Source of the DNA: Tuctoria greenei
Lineage: Eukaryota; Streptophyta; Magnoliopsida; Poales; Poaceae
Direction: 5' to 3'
DNA: 64,000 nucleotides
Assembly (NCBI GenBank): GCA_036927565.1
Contig: JAYESD010000001.1
Location: forward strand, 141,535,415 to 141,599,414
Positions 31,959 to 43,810 of this stretch are shown in pieces. The stretch's first letter is position 1. Every line of letters begins with the position of its first letter. A model generated the notes under the pieces. It saw only the letters and a list, made by a program, of their open reading frames with translations, had not been told where the DNA came from and did no database searches. A program made the translations under genes and the position numbers.

Positions 31959-32218
31959 GGACAGGCTGACGATACACACAGATACGAGGCTACACACACG
32001 CCATAGACACTCATCACAAGCTCATACTGCTAATACAACACCAACACACCCGTGGTGTAGGGTATTACGCTCAGGCGGCCCAAACCACGTAAATTCTTGT
32101 GTCTCCTGTGTCAATTCCTACTCACCTTCTTGGATCTCCGCGCGGCCACACCGAACATCAAACTCCCCTATCACTTTAGTAGTGTAGGGAGATCTGCCGG
32201 TTCCAAACCGCCGACAGT

Positions 32219-32236
32219 TGGCGCGCCAGGTAGGGG
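32219..32236 (+). other. Gypsy2 primer binding site
   Basis: TGGCGCGCCAGGTAGGGG starts two bases after the LTR. It is not the tRNA-Met type. The ...CAGGTAGGGG form is common in Tat-type gypsy elements. I do not assign the tRNA. Confidence 0.7.
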
Positions 32237-32253
32237 CGCCTGAGATCTTGAGA

Positions 32254-32364
32254 ATGGTGAACTCAGCTGTTGGATCATCCAACGGTCAACCTGCTGCTCA
32301 GGCTGTTGGGGGCAATCCCTCCAATAGGCAGCCACCAGCAGGAGCCTCAGCACCAGCAGGAGTC
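32254..32364 (+). pseudogene. gag: Gypsy2 gag, N-terminal fragment
   Basis: The ATG at 32254 starts MVNSAVGSSNG and runs through GGNPSN into Ala/Pro-rich sequence. Copia3 interrupts the frame at 32364. It resumes in frame at 42672 when the duplicated GAGTC is counted once. The GGNPSN block is shared with Gypsy1 gag. Confidence 0.75.
32360..32364. repeat. Target site duplication GAGTC (left)
   Basis: It precedes the Copia3 LTR and is repeated at 42667-42671. Confidence 0.9.
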
Positions 32365-34195
32365 TGTAGGATCGAAGAGCACGTGAAAAGCTACCAGAGG
32401 AGGGGTGAATGGTAGATTTAAAAATCTTACGCAGCGGAAACAATAAAACCCCAATCCCTTCAGTAGAAAAATGATCTGTTTAAAGAATTCGTGTGTGAGA
32501 CTAATCTAAACGTGTTTCACTGTGACAAAAGTGACAGTTATCAGAGAGAATCAAGTCACGAAGACAACACAAAAAGAATTACTCAGACCCGTCAAGAAAA
32601 ACTCAAGTTATGATCGAAAGATCAGACTATGGTCAATCTGACCTACCCGAGAAAAACAGTTTCTGGAATGCTGCAAAGAAACTCGTGTAGATCATAGACC
32701 ACAAATCCAATGACCGTGAAATTTTGACAGATGATAGATAATAAAGTTGTGAATACAACCCAAGAAGAATCACGTCAATTGGATCAGTAAAACTCGAGTT
32801 ATAATAAAACCACCGACAAAAGGTAGTGCTGTCCAGAAACTCGACGAGTAAAACTTGTCTGGAACAAGTCGGACGAACAAGGCACAAAAGTTCCTTCAAA
32901 CTATGAATTTTATTCAATAGAACACAAGAGGAACAACCCCAAAGTCGTCTTCCTCGAGCTTTGGCCTTCCCTCGCTTATATAACCAGCCCTTAGGCCATC
33001 CCAATCTCAACTAGGACTCCAATCCTAATCCGATCACAATCGGATCTTTCCATAACTGCTCAAGATTCTTCTATATGCAGATAGAAGCAATCTTAAGACT
33101 TCCAAACACCTTAGGAATGTATCCCACATTCCTAAATAACTCAAATTCGTGACACACACGAAATCCTAACATAACCAACTCGATATTTCCATACCGAGCC
33201 ATAACCGACTCAGCTAGCAGCCTAAGTCTTCAACCGATACGATCCAATCCTTCCGATCAGATCTTCCTTCCATAATCCGTCTCTAGAAGCATATTGCCAC
33301 ATCATGCACCTCATGCATACGTGCGAATACCTTCCTTCGACCTTCATATGCACTGCCCTTGATTCAATCATCCTGCGCAACCTCCTGACCCGCTCAACCA
33401 CAGTTCCTCCCGAACTTGGTTGTTGGAACCTCATCTCCTCCTGAGACTAGTCCAATGGATCCTGTCACCAGCCATGACTTGAACTCAAGCAACACCTGCA
33501 CATGAATAAACAAACAATCCATACGAGCACAAGTCCTCGACTTGACTCAAGTTAGTTTCGAACACAACACCTTACGTGAGAACCTCACATAAGCATGTTG
33601 CAAAACCACAGTAGAAACGATATCAACCATAACATCCACAACGCACCAAAAACTTAGCAAATGAATACTAAGCAATCTTTCCAATCATGTAGAGCAAGTA
33701 CGAAACATTGCAAATGAAAAGTAGAAGCACTTTGGTCAAGTTCCGGACCTTGCCAGAGCAACCCGGAGCTTGAGCCGGAGCTATCAAAAGCTAGTAGAAC
33801 CTAGCGTCGGAGCTTTCCAAACTAGTACTACCAAGCTCCCGCTGGAGCTTACAACAGCTAGCAAGACCTAGCGCTGGAGCTAACCAGAACTAGCCGGAAC
33901 TAGTAATCCCAAAAGCCGGAGCTAGACAAAGTATGTCGGAGCTTAGCAAAAGCATGCCAGAGTTAACCAAAGACATGCCGGAGCTAGAGATAAAGCTCAC
34001 CGGAGCTAATCAAAGCTAGTCGGACCTTACCAAGAAGTCGGACCTAGCTACGAACATAGCCGGAGCTACCCAAAACAAGCCGTACCTATGGTTGGACCTT
34101 GCTAAAAAGGTGTTTTGGAGATATTCAAAACTTTTATCATCAAAGCCAAGTATATTCACGACAAGACAATGTATTCAGCACATATAGGTCTTACA
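32365..34195 (-). repeat. Copia3 3' LTR (left end)
   Basis: In plus orientation it reads TGTAGGATCG...GGTCTTACA. It contains a TATA box (32976-32983, minus strand). The segment at about 33740-34110 consists of degenerate repeats of about 20 bp with GCCGGAGCT and GGTCCGAC-type cores. Confidence 0.93.
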
Positions 34196-35198
34196 ATCTC
34201 CCCCTTGATGAATGCATTGGCAACACCAGTTAAAATCCGAACATTGACTTATTCTCATAAAAGTTTTGAAAACAACAATTTCTCCCCCTTTTTAAATCAA
34301 AAAATAAAATGAGAAGAAAATGGAAATCTCTCCCCCTTTATTATCTCTCCTTATACCCATATTTTCTTTCTCTTCATGCTTATCTCTCCCCCTTTGACAA
34401 TGTATTCAGCAAGTCATGAGCATATAAACAAATTATCTCTCCCTCTTTAGTTGTTATGAGCATATTATAACATATACATATAAACAAAGCTCATCCAAGT
34501 CATACTATCAAGTAACTTACACTATCACATCAATGAGATACATAAAGTAGTGTAATCCATGCTAGAGATCAAATGTAATTTTCAATTTAAGCAAGTCATG
34601 ATCTCACAAACTTAACTATTTCAAAACCTGAAAACATGACACTAGTTGCTGCATTTTATTATTTTTCAAAGCATAAATTTGGATCATATGATATTTGCAA
34701 GAGATTATATGTGCATCTTCCTTATTCTAACCAACCAAGCCAAGCCTATGTCATTTGACAATCAGAAGCTTAAGGACATGGTTTTAGTCATACAGAACTT
34801 CTTCCAAGTTCATATCTAAGTGCAATGATAAGCCATCTCAAAAGAAGAAGTGCGATGCATGCATATTCTCTTGATCTTTTCTCAATTTATATTCCCAAAG
34901 TTCATAAAAACTCAACATGTGAGTTGATTACTTGATTAATTCTTAATGATTAAAAGCACTTATGAACATGTAACAAGTTCAAAACAGCAAGAAAGTTCGA
35001 CCATGACCAGTTTTAGTGTAAGTAATTATTCCAATTACTAGACATGGCAAAAACTGCAAAATGTATAACACGAGTAATGTAGTAAGAACTTTCAGCATGT
35101 AAAAGGAATCACAAAGTCATATATGTATGAAATACTATGCTCATATTATTTTAATTTCAGATTCACACATAGACTTCCCAAATTTCAAAAACTCCCCC
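34196..35198 (-). other. Copia3 3' non-coding region with polypurine tracts
   Basis: Minus-strand purine tracts (plus-strand CTCCCCCTT forms) lie next to the LTR at about 34197-34206 and again near 34281, 34331 and 34385. The rest is AT-rich with no gene. It matches 61564-62527 of Copia4. Confidence 0.75.
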
Positions 35199-36575
35199 TC
35201 AATTTAAGTCATGAGGATGTATAACCCCTATTTCACTACAAATGTAACAAAAACGAAAGAAATCCAAAGGTTTTGTAAAAATGTCAGCCAATTGTTGTTC
35301 GGTATCTACATGGTGAAGCACAATGTTTCCTTTTTCAACATTATCACGGAGAAAGTGATACCTAATATCAATGTGCTTAGTTCTAGAATGTTGCACGGGG
35401 TTTTTGGCAATGCAAATAGCACTAGTGTTATCACAAAACAGTGGAACACTATCTAGATCAACCCAATACTCCTTAAGTGTTTGAACAATCCAAAGAATTT
35501 GTGAGCAAGCACTAGCAGCAGCCACATATTCAGATTCGGCTGTGGATTGTGCAACTGAACTTTGTTTTCTAGAGGACCAAGCAACAAGAGAATTACCAAG
35601 AAAATGACAAGCACCGGAAGTACTTTTCCTATCAATCCTACAACCCCCAAAATCAGCATCCGAAAAAGCATTCAAAGTAACGGTTGAGGAAGAAGGCAGA
35701 AAAATGCCAAATTCTTGAGTCCCATGTAAGTACCTGAGAATCCTTTTGACGGCTTGACGATGTGAAACACGTGGGGAAGCTTGAAACCGTGCACAAAGAC
35801 ATACGCTGAATTGTATGTCCGGTCTTGATGCCGTGAGGTACAAAAGTGATCCGATCATACTTCTATATTCTTTTTGATCCACAGATTCACCATCTTCATC
35901 AAGTTCAAGTGTTGTTGCTATTCCCATTGGTGTCCGAAGAGGCTTGCTTTTGTCCATGTTGAAGCGCCTTAGGAGGTCTTTGGTATACTTCGTTTGATGC
36001 ACAAAAGTACCCTCCTTGGTTTGTTTGATTTGCAGCCCCAAAAAGTAGGTGAGTTCACCCATCATACTCATTTCAAATTCGGAACTCATCATTGCTGAAA
36101 ACTTGGACACAAGATCATGAGAAGCACAACCAAAGATAATATCATCCACATACACTTGAACGAATAATGAGTCATTGCCATGCTTAAGCACAAAAAGAGT
36201 TTTATCAACCTTGCCCATGGTAAACCCCTTTTCAAGTAAGAATGTTTTTAACCTATCATACCATGCTCTAGGGGCTTGTTTGAGACCGTATAAGGCTTTG
36301 GATAGTTTGTAAACATGATTAGGAAAATATGGATTTTCAAAACCCGGTGGTTGTTTGACATAAACCTCCTCATCTATGTAGCCATTAAGAAAAGCACTTT
36401 TAACATCCATTTGATATAGTTTAAAACCTTTAGATGCTGCAAAAGCTAACAAAATTCTTATGGCTTCTAATCTAGCGACAGGAGCAAAAGTTTCCTCAAA
36501 ATCTAGACCTTCAACTTGAGTGAAACCTTGAGCAACCAACCTAGCCTTATTCCTAACCACAACCCCATCCTCACT
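35199..36575 (-). pseudogene. pol: Copia3 pol, RT-RNase H segment
   Basis: Reverse transcriptase and RNase H of the Copia type. The minus-strand protein has VRNKARLVAQGFTQVEGLDF, QMDVKSAFLNGYIDEEVYV, YVDDIIFGC, SVCLCARFQAS, FSDADFGGC, STAESEYVAA, CDNTSAICIAK and TEQQLADIFTKPLD. It is open to the natural stop near 35199. It follows in frame from the upstream segment, separated only by a TAA (36576-36578) where Copia4 has a Gln codon. A single C-to-T change explains the break. Confidence 0.9.
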
Positions 36576-36578
36576 TTA

Positions 36579-38372
36579 TTTATTTTTAAATACCCATTTA
36601 GTTCCAATTAAAGTGTGACCTTGAGGAGGAGGTACAAGTTTCCAAACATTATTTCTTTCAAAATTTTCTAACTCTTCTTGCATGGCAATAATCCAAGATT
36701 CATTAGTGAGTGCGTGTGATATATCTTTGGGTTCAAAAGAAGCAACAAAAGTAGAATGAGCACGAGAGTTTGGATCGCAAAACCTGGACCGTGTGACTCG
36801 TTCATGCAAGCTTCCAATCATCTGTTGTGGGGGATGATCTTTGTAAAAACGTAGGGGAACAGATGTCTCACAAGCTTCTTCTTCATTAGGTTCATTGTAG
36901 ATTGATGAGCTTGTGACTTGTGGATGATCAGGACCAGCAGAGGTGATAGCCGGAGCTTGTTCAATGTCCGGAGCTGGACACGTGTCAACTTCGGAACTAC
37001 CAGGCAGTATCACCGGCTCTTCTTCATCTTCGAAAATACCCTCCCCCTGAGGATATGAATCTGGTCCTGCAACACCGGAGCTAGTACCTGGGCTAGCTTC
37101 ATCAAAAGACACTTCACAAGTCTCCACAATTTTGTTAGTGTCAGGTAAAAGCACACGGTAGCCTATAGTATGAGATGGATAACCAAGAAACATGCCATCA
37201 ATGGATCTAGGTTCAAATTTATCAAGATTACCATGTTTCTTAACAAAGCATTTGCAACCAAAGACCCGAAAGTGTGTAACACTAGGATTATGTCCAAACC
37301 GGAGCTCATATGGTGTCTTACCTAGCTTAGCACGCAACAAAACACGATTTGAGACATAACAAGCGGTTGCTAACGCATCAACCCAAAATTTCCTAGGAGT
37401 TTGATATTCATCAAGCATAGTCCTAGCCATCTCAACTAAGGTTCTGTTCTTTCTTTCTACAACACCGTTTTGTTGAGGTACATATGGTGAAGAAAATTGA
37501 TGATCTATTCTATTTTCAGCACAAAAGTAATCAAAAGATTGATTTTTAAATTCAGTTCCATTATCACTTCTAATTGCTTTTAATGATCCTGGGTGATCAA
37601 TTGATAATCTAAGAAATAAAGTTCTAAAGTGACTAAAAACTTCATTCTTAGACGCCATAAAATACACCCAAGAATATCTTGAATGATCATCAACAATAAC
37701 AAGAGCATACCATTTACCTCCGAAGGATTGAACACATGAAGGTCCTACGGTGTCAAGATGCAGAAGTTGACATGGTTCAGTTGTCATGATCATTGTGAGA
37801 GGAGTATGTGAACCTGCAACCATCTTAGCATGTCTACAAGAAGAGCACACAATTTCTTTGTCCCCTTTAAGCTTAGGCAGCCCACGTATGCGATCAAGAG
37901 CACTAACACGCGCTAGGTGATCAAAGCCTACGTGACCAAGTCTACGATGCCAAAAATATAAGTCCTTTGAATCATTAGCAACTAGACACCTATGCTTAGA
38001 GGAAGACATATCAAAATCAGCTTTAAAAACTCTTCCAAATCGAGACATGTTAAAAATAAGCTCACTATTTGAACCTACAACTTTGCAGCAATTTTTATTG
38101 AAAATAATTTCTAGATTTTCATCTAGCAATTGTGAAACAGAAAGCAAGTTGTATTTCAAATTTTTGACAAGTGCCACATCTTTCAAAATGTAGTGATCAT
38201 TTACTCTAACCGAACCCTTAGCAATTATAGGTGTTGAAGAATTATCGGCAAAAGTAACATTCTCTACACGTGACACATAAGAGAGGGAGGAGAACCAATC
38301 TTTGTTACCGGTCATGTGGCGTGAGCAACCTGAATCCACAATCCAAATGTTCTCCTTCCTCAAACGTGTAAC
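36579..38372 (-). pseudogene. pol: Copia3 pol, protease-integrase-RT start
   Basis: Starting just after the UAG at 38373-38375, the protein has the protease DSGC motif (Asp at 38334-38336), the GAG-pre-integrase zinc region (HRRLGHVG, CSSCRHAK), and the integrase core D (HLDTVGP), RSDNGTEF and E (VVERKN). An acidic linker follows, then the RT beginning (NNVWKLVPPPQG, GTKWVFKNK). It has no ATG of its own near its start, so it depends on gag translation or on another mechanism. It is open for nearly 600 codons and is the best preserved pol in the window. Confidence 0.9.
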
Positions 38373-38375
38373 CTA
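38373..38375 (-). other. UAG at gag/pol boundary, Copia3
   Basis: It separates gag and pol in the same frame, 13 codons before the protease Asp, and is followed by GTT. Copia4 has the same codon at 58409-58411. Confidence 0.65.
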
Positions 38376-40754
38376 CATAGAAGCACAATACGTCGATGAC
38401 TCAATACTGGGGTTAGTCAAAAGGCATTTAGGTATCCAGTACTGAGTCACACGACGTGCAGTAGGAAAAACAAGCGAAAGCTGAGATAAAACAGCAGGTC
38501 TATGAGTCAAAGATTGAGGTTTTCTGTTCTTAACAGTTGATTTAGAAGTTGTTACTTGTTTAGAGTGAAAACCAGTAGCTCCGGAGGTAAAAGCAGAAGG
38601 TCCGGAGGCAAAATCTGAAGCTCCGGAGGGAACAACAGAAGATCCGGGAGCTCTCGGAGCTATAAGAACTACCGGAGCTGCCTTTGTAGATTTCTTGCCA
38701 AAAGTTCCAGAAGCTACCTTTTCAAATTTCTGACTCATTAAAGCATGTTGCATGTTTCTAATTTTCGGTTTAGCATGAAAGTTATGTGATCTAGCAGACA
38801 TTCTTTCCCTTTTCTGTTTTTTAGCTAGTCTATAACAAAAATCTATGACATGACCATCTCTACCACAGTAGGTACAATGAAACTTAATTTTGTAATCATG
38901 TCTCGATGAGCACCCAACATTAGAAACAGAATTAGAAAGCACTCCTGCAGATTTGAAAACCACTTCTTTTTGTTTAGGAACTGTTTGAATCAAACCACTC
39001 CCTAATGACTTTACAATTTTAGGTGGATGTGCCTTAGCATGAGAATGAGAATCAAAACCTAAACCAGTTTTATCTTTGCAAAACTTGGAAGAGTTCAGCA
39101 GCAAGTTTAGATTCTTATTCCCATTACAAAACCGACCTAGTGTCCTATTCATGTCATCAAGTTTCTTAGACATGTCTAGGCAGTTTGCATATGAAGTTTT
39201 TCCTTTTAGTTTGCAATTGGAACAATTTTTAACTTCATGAGATCGTAAAACATTGTTCAGAATGGAAATTTCATTTATAGCATCTTGTAGTTTCTTATCA
39301 AGATCATCACAAGTAGAACAATGCAAGTCAATTGTAGAACAGCTAGCATCTTTCAAGTTTAGTGCAGCAAGCTCTTTGTTCTTTTTAATTTCTTCATCAA
39401 GTTTATCTAGAGTGGAGGAGTGTGCACTTCTTAATGTGGACAATTGTTCATAGATTAAGTCACATGAGGGACATGCATCATCACTAGGAATCAAAGTTTT
39501 TAAACGGTTAATTTCAGATTCTAGTGATTCAATTTTAGTAGCACTATCCCTAAGCTTTTTGTCCTTTTTCTTGACAATAATAGTTGCACGAGAAATAGCA
39601 TCACACATTTCATTGAAGGTAGAACATACCTCATCATCGTCACTATTGTGTTCTGCTTCCTCGTGACTTGATCTTGATCTTGCTTTGCCCGCCATGAAGC
39701 ATAAGTTGGCCAGATCATCATCATCTTCATCACTTTCAAAGTCTACATCACTTGAACTAAGCTCTTGAAGTGCGGTGATGAAGCTGTTGATCATCTTGCG
39801 TCCTAGAGTACCCTTCTTTTTCTTGTTAGAATTTCCAGAGGAGGTCCGGACCTTGCATTGTTTTTCTTCCCAGGTGGTCGGACCTGAAAGTTTAGGGCAT
39901 TCTGTACGAAAGTGTCCCGTTTTACCACATTCAAAACAGCGTTGAGGTCCGGAGCTTCCTCTCCTTCTAGTTCTCACATTTTGCAATGCTTTTGAGAATC
40001 TAGTAGGGATGAGTGCCAACTCCTCTTCTGGAATTTCTTCGATCTGCTCCATGGTTAGTGAGGACAACAAAGCAAGAGTATTGCAGGATGATGATTGGCC
40101 GGAGCTAGACATATCACGTTGTGAGACAAATGCAATAGACTTGTTTGGGTTCTTACGTGCTAGGATGTCAAATTCATGAGTTTTTAGTTTAGAATAAAGT
40201 ACATCTAATGTAAGAGAACTCATGACAGTTGATTCACGAATAGATGTTACTTTCATCTCCCAAATTGACATGTCTAGTGCACTAAGAAGTTGTCTAGCAT
40301 TCTCAGCATCAGAAAAATTTACATTGACACTACGTAAGTTGCTGAGAATTTTATTGAAACGAGCAAAGAGGTCATCGATCGACTCACCTGGTTGCATCTC
40401 AAAACGCATATATTCTTTCTTGAACATATCTTGTTTTACCTCCTTGATTGTGTTGGAGCCTTCATGATAATCACAGAGAGCTCTCCAGACATCGTATGCT
40501 GACCGGAGGTGCGCGACACGGTCAAAGTCGCTTTGAGTGAGTCCTTGGATGATCAAGTTTCGGGCTTTGTTGTTGTTGTCGACGTCCCGTAGGTTTGTGG
40601 CTGTGACTTGATCATTAGGTGGCACTTCATAAGGCTTATACACTTTCTCCCATATAGCAAAGCCTTGTGCCTGGATGAAAGCCTCCATGCGTGCCTTCCA
40701 AACCTGAAAATCAATACCAGCAAACACACAAGGTTTGGCGGAGTACTTCTCCAT
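38376..40754 (-). CDS. gag: Copia3 gag (793 aa, intact)
   Basis: The structural protein of the particle. The start ATG is at 40754-40752, shortly after the primer site. Residues 3-40 form an aromatic-rich region (FQVWKARMEAFIQ), and residues about 89-150 a UBN2-like capsid part (VWRALCDYHEGS, LFARFNKILSNL). The first zinc knuckle is at residues 273-286 (CFECGKTGHFRTEC). An acidic and coiled-coil region follows (about 320-545). The second knuckle is at 627-640 (CTYCGRDGHVIDFC), then a Ser/Ala-rich tail. It is much longer than a typical Copia Gag, as in Sireviruses. The frame is uninterrupted, unlike the other three gag copies here, and ends at the UAG discussed above. Confidence 0.88.
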
Positions 40755-40796
40755 GATGATTAGTCAAAAACACGTGCAAATCACAAAGATTAGAGC

Positions 40797-40814
40797 ACCG
40801 TGGCTCTGATACCA
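40797..40814 (-). other. Copia3 primer binding site (tRNA-Met)
   Basis: The minus strand reads TGGTATCAGAGCCACGGT, two bases after the 5' LTR end. It is the standard initiator tRNA-Met complement. Confidence 0.9.
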
Positions 40815-40816
40815 AT

Positions 40817-42666
40817 TATAGGATCGAAGAGCACGTGAAAAGCTACCAGAGGGGGGGTGAATGGTAGATTTAAAAATCTTACGCAGCAGAAACAATAAAA
40901 CCCCAATCCCTTCGGTAGAAAAACGATCTGTTTAAAGAATTCATGTGTGAGACTAATCTAAACGTGTTTCACCGTGACAAAAGTGATAGTTATCAGAGAG
41001 AATCAAGTCACGAAGACAACACAAAAAGAATTACTCAGATCCGTCGAGAAAAACTCAAGTTATGATCGAAAGATCAGACTATGGTCAATCTGACCTACCC
41101 GAGAAAAACAGTTTCTGGAATGCTGCAAAGAAACTCGTGTAGATCATAGACCACAAATCCAATGACCGTGAAATTTTGACAGATGATAGATAATAAAGTT
41201 CTGAAGACAACCCAAGAAGAATAACGTCAATTGGATCAGTAAAACTCGAGTTATGATAAAACCACCGACAAAAGGTAGTGCTGTCCAGAAACTCGACGAG
41301 TAAAACTTGTCTGGAACAAGTCGGACGAACAAGGCACAAAAGTTCCTTCAAACTATGAATTTTATTCAATACAACACAAGAGGAACAGCCCCAAAGTCGT
41401 CTTCCTCGAGCTTTGGCCTTCCCTTGCTTATATAACCAGCCCTTAGGCCATCCCAATCTCAACTAGGACTCCAATCCTAATCCGATCACAATCGGATCTT
41501 TCCATAACTGCTCAAGATTCTTCTATATGCAGATAGAAGCAATCTTAAGACTTCCAAACACCTTAGGAACGTATCCCACATTCCTAAATAACTCAAATTC
41601 GTGACACACACGAAATCCTAACATAAACAACTCGATATTTCCATACCGAGCCATAACCGACTCAGCTAGCAGCCTAAGTCTTCAACCGATACGATCCAAT
41701 CCTTCCGATCAGATCTTCCTTCCATAATCCGTCTCTAGAAGCATATTGCCACGTAATGCACCTCATGCATACGTGCGAATACCTTCCTTCGACCTTCATA
41801 TGCACTACCCTTGATTCAATCATCCTGCGCGACCTCCTGACCCGCTCAACCACAGTTCCTCCCGAACTTGGTTGTTGGAACCTCATCTCCTCCTGAGACT
41901 AGTCAATGGATCCTGTCACCATCCATAACTTGAACTCAAGCAACACCTGCACATGAATAAACAAACAATCCATACGAGCACAAGTCCTCGACTTGACTCA
42001 AGTTAGTTCCGAACACAACACCTTACGTGAGAACCTCACATAAGCATGTTGCAAAACCACAGTAGAAACGATATCAACCATAACATCCACAACGCACCAA
42101 AAACTTAGCAAATGAATACTAAGCAATCTTTCCAATCATGTAGAGAAAGTACGAAACATTGCAAATGAAAAGTAGAAGCACTTTGGTCAAGTTTTGGACC
42201 TTGCCAGAGCAACCCGGAGCTTGAGCCGGAGCTATCAAAAGCTAGTAGAACCTAGCGTCGAAGCTTTCCAAACTAGTACTACCAAGCTCCCGCCGGAGCT
42301 TACAACGGCTAGCAAGACCTAGCGCCGGAGCTAACCAGAACTAGTCGGAACTAGTAATCCCAAAAGCCGGAGCTAGACAAAGTACGTCGAAGCTTAGCAA
42401 AAGCATGCCGGAGCTAACCAAAGACATGCCGGAGCTAACAAAGACATGCCGGAGCTAGAGATAGAGCTCACCGGAGCTAACCAAAGCTAGTCGGACCTTA
42501 CCAAGAAGTCGGACCTAGCTACGAACATAGCTGGAGCTACCCAAAACAAGCCGGACCTATGGTCGGACCTTGCTAAAAAGGTGTTTTGGAGATATTCAAA
42601 ACTTTTATCATCAAAGCCAAGTATATTCACGACAAGCCAATGTATTCATCACATATAGGTCTTACA
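40817..42666 (-). repeat. Copia3 5' LTR (right end)
   Basis: It is 1850 bp. The end next to the primer site reads TATAGG where the other LTR has TGTAGG, a point change in the terminal CA of the element. The TATA box is at 41428-41435 (minus). It has one more 20-bp GCCGGAGCT repeat (about 42420-42459) than the other LTR. Confidence 0.93.
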
Positions 42667-42671
42667 GAGTC
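42667..42671. repeat. Target site duplication GAGTC (right)
   Basis: Partner of 32360-32364. Gypsy2 gag resumes here. Confidence 0.9.
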
Positions 42672-43810
42672 ACACTCCCACCACCACCGTCTCCTCCAGC
42701 AAATCGTGCTGGGCAACGTGATGGTGCGCCGGCGTCAATTACTGCGTCAGCAAATCACGACAACCCGGAACACGCGCTCCATGCAGCGTGTGCTCTTCTC
42801 CAACGCCCACCACCTCCGGATGCATCCCGGGATGCACTGGAGCAGTGGAGGGCCGATGTGGAGCATTTGGTTGCAGCAGTAGCCGAACGCCTCAGCAATC
42901 AGGGTCCTCCTCCTTCAGGACGAGCCCTGTCGCAGCGGTGGACTTTGTCTGGAAGACTTGGTCCGCACGTCTCCAATAGCAGGAGACGTGCTGCATCGCA
43001 ACAAGTGACGTCATTGCCCTCCGGGGCACGATGCACTCACACGGTATCCAGGCTTTCGACTCATGACCTCCGGGCGGAGCTTGATCGCCGATACCGCCAG
43101 CAGGATGGCCGAGTCCATATTGAGCGCGCCCGTGAAAGACGGGAAGCTCAAGACCTTTATACTCTTGAAGGAGTAGGAGGAGGCTGTTCAGCCCTGGCCA
43201 TGCACCTGCGCATGGTTAGATGGCCACAGAAGTTCCGGCCTCACCTGCCGGAAAAATTCGACGGGACTGTCAATCCCGCCGAATTTCTTCAGATATACTC
43301 CACTGCAATCTTGGCAGCTGGAGGAAACGAGGCCGTGATGGCCAATTATTTTCCAGTGGCCTTAACTGGGACCGCCAGGTCCTGGTTTATGAGCCTTCCA
43401 CCCGACTCTATCAACAGTTGGGAGGAGCTGTGCCGTCAGTTCACTGCCAACTTCGGGAGTTCATACACCCGACCAGGCACTGAACTAGACCTTTTTGTGG
43501 TCATGCAAAAAGGGGGAGAATCCTTGCGGTCATTCATCCAGAGGTTCTCTAAGGTACGAAACACTGTCCCTTCTATCTCTAGCGCCTCTGTCATTGTGGC
43601 ATTCAGACAGGACGTACGGGACAAGAAGATGTTGGAGAAACTGGCGATCAAGGAGATCACCAGCATCACGGAACTCTTCAGCTTGGCAGACAAATGTGCC
43701 AGAGCTGCGGAGGGCCGTGAAATGCACTCCAAACCAACCTCGGAGGATCACAAGAAATCCTTCAAAGAAGAAGCCGCTACCTCCGGGGGTGGCAAGAAGA
43801 AAAAAAAACC
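42672..43810 (+). pseudogene. gag: Gypsy2 gag, capsid part
   Basis: It continues the frame opened at 32254. A Pro-rich start leads to WRADVEHLVAAV, a charged helix (LDRRYRQQDGRVHIERARERR), then the gag core RWPQKFRPHLPEKFDG, TARSWFMSLPPDSI, QFTANFGSSYTRP and SLRSFIQRFSKVRNT. The frame is open until a run of A residues near 43800, where it shifts relative to the nucleocapsid that follows. The same blocks occur in Gypsy1. Confidence 0.85.

Larger units (their letters stand above)
31375..32216 (+). repeat. Gypsy2 5' LTR
   Basis: It is 842 bp, starting TGTCGGTACCC and ending CCGCCGACA. It contains the hairpin at 31778-31812 and a TATA box at 31952. Confidence 0.95.
32365..42666 (-). mobile_element. 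Copia3, nearly intact Sirevirus-like element
   Basis: A 10.3-kb minus-strand Ty1/copia element with LTRs of 1831 bp (32365-34195) and 1850 bp (40817-42666) and a GAGTC duplication. Gag is a single open frame of 793 codons. Pol is open apart from one TAA at 36576-36578, besides the UAG at the gag/pol junction that Copia4 shares. It has no env-like gene. The LTRs are very similar and differ in length mainly by one extra 20-bp repeat unit, so insertion is recent. Several polypurine tracts before the 3' LTR and the two gag knuckles support Sirevirus membership. The family differs from the tandem pair. Confidence 0.93.

Noticed and set aside
42570..42671. Gag start inside the Copia3 LTR
   Set aside because: The open frame runs from the Copia3 LTR into Gypsy2 gag only by chance. 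The authentic gag start is at 32254, and the GAGTC junction is clear.
43795..43810. Programmed frameshift at the A-run between Gypsy2 capsid and nucleocapsid
   Set aside because: Gypsy1 has no such A-run at this place, so slippage mutation is the simpler explanation. An alignment of relatives would settle it.
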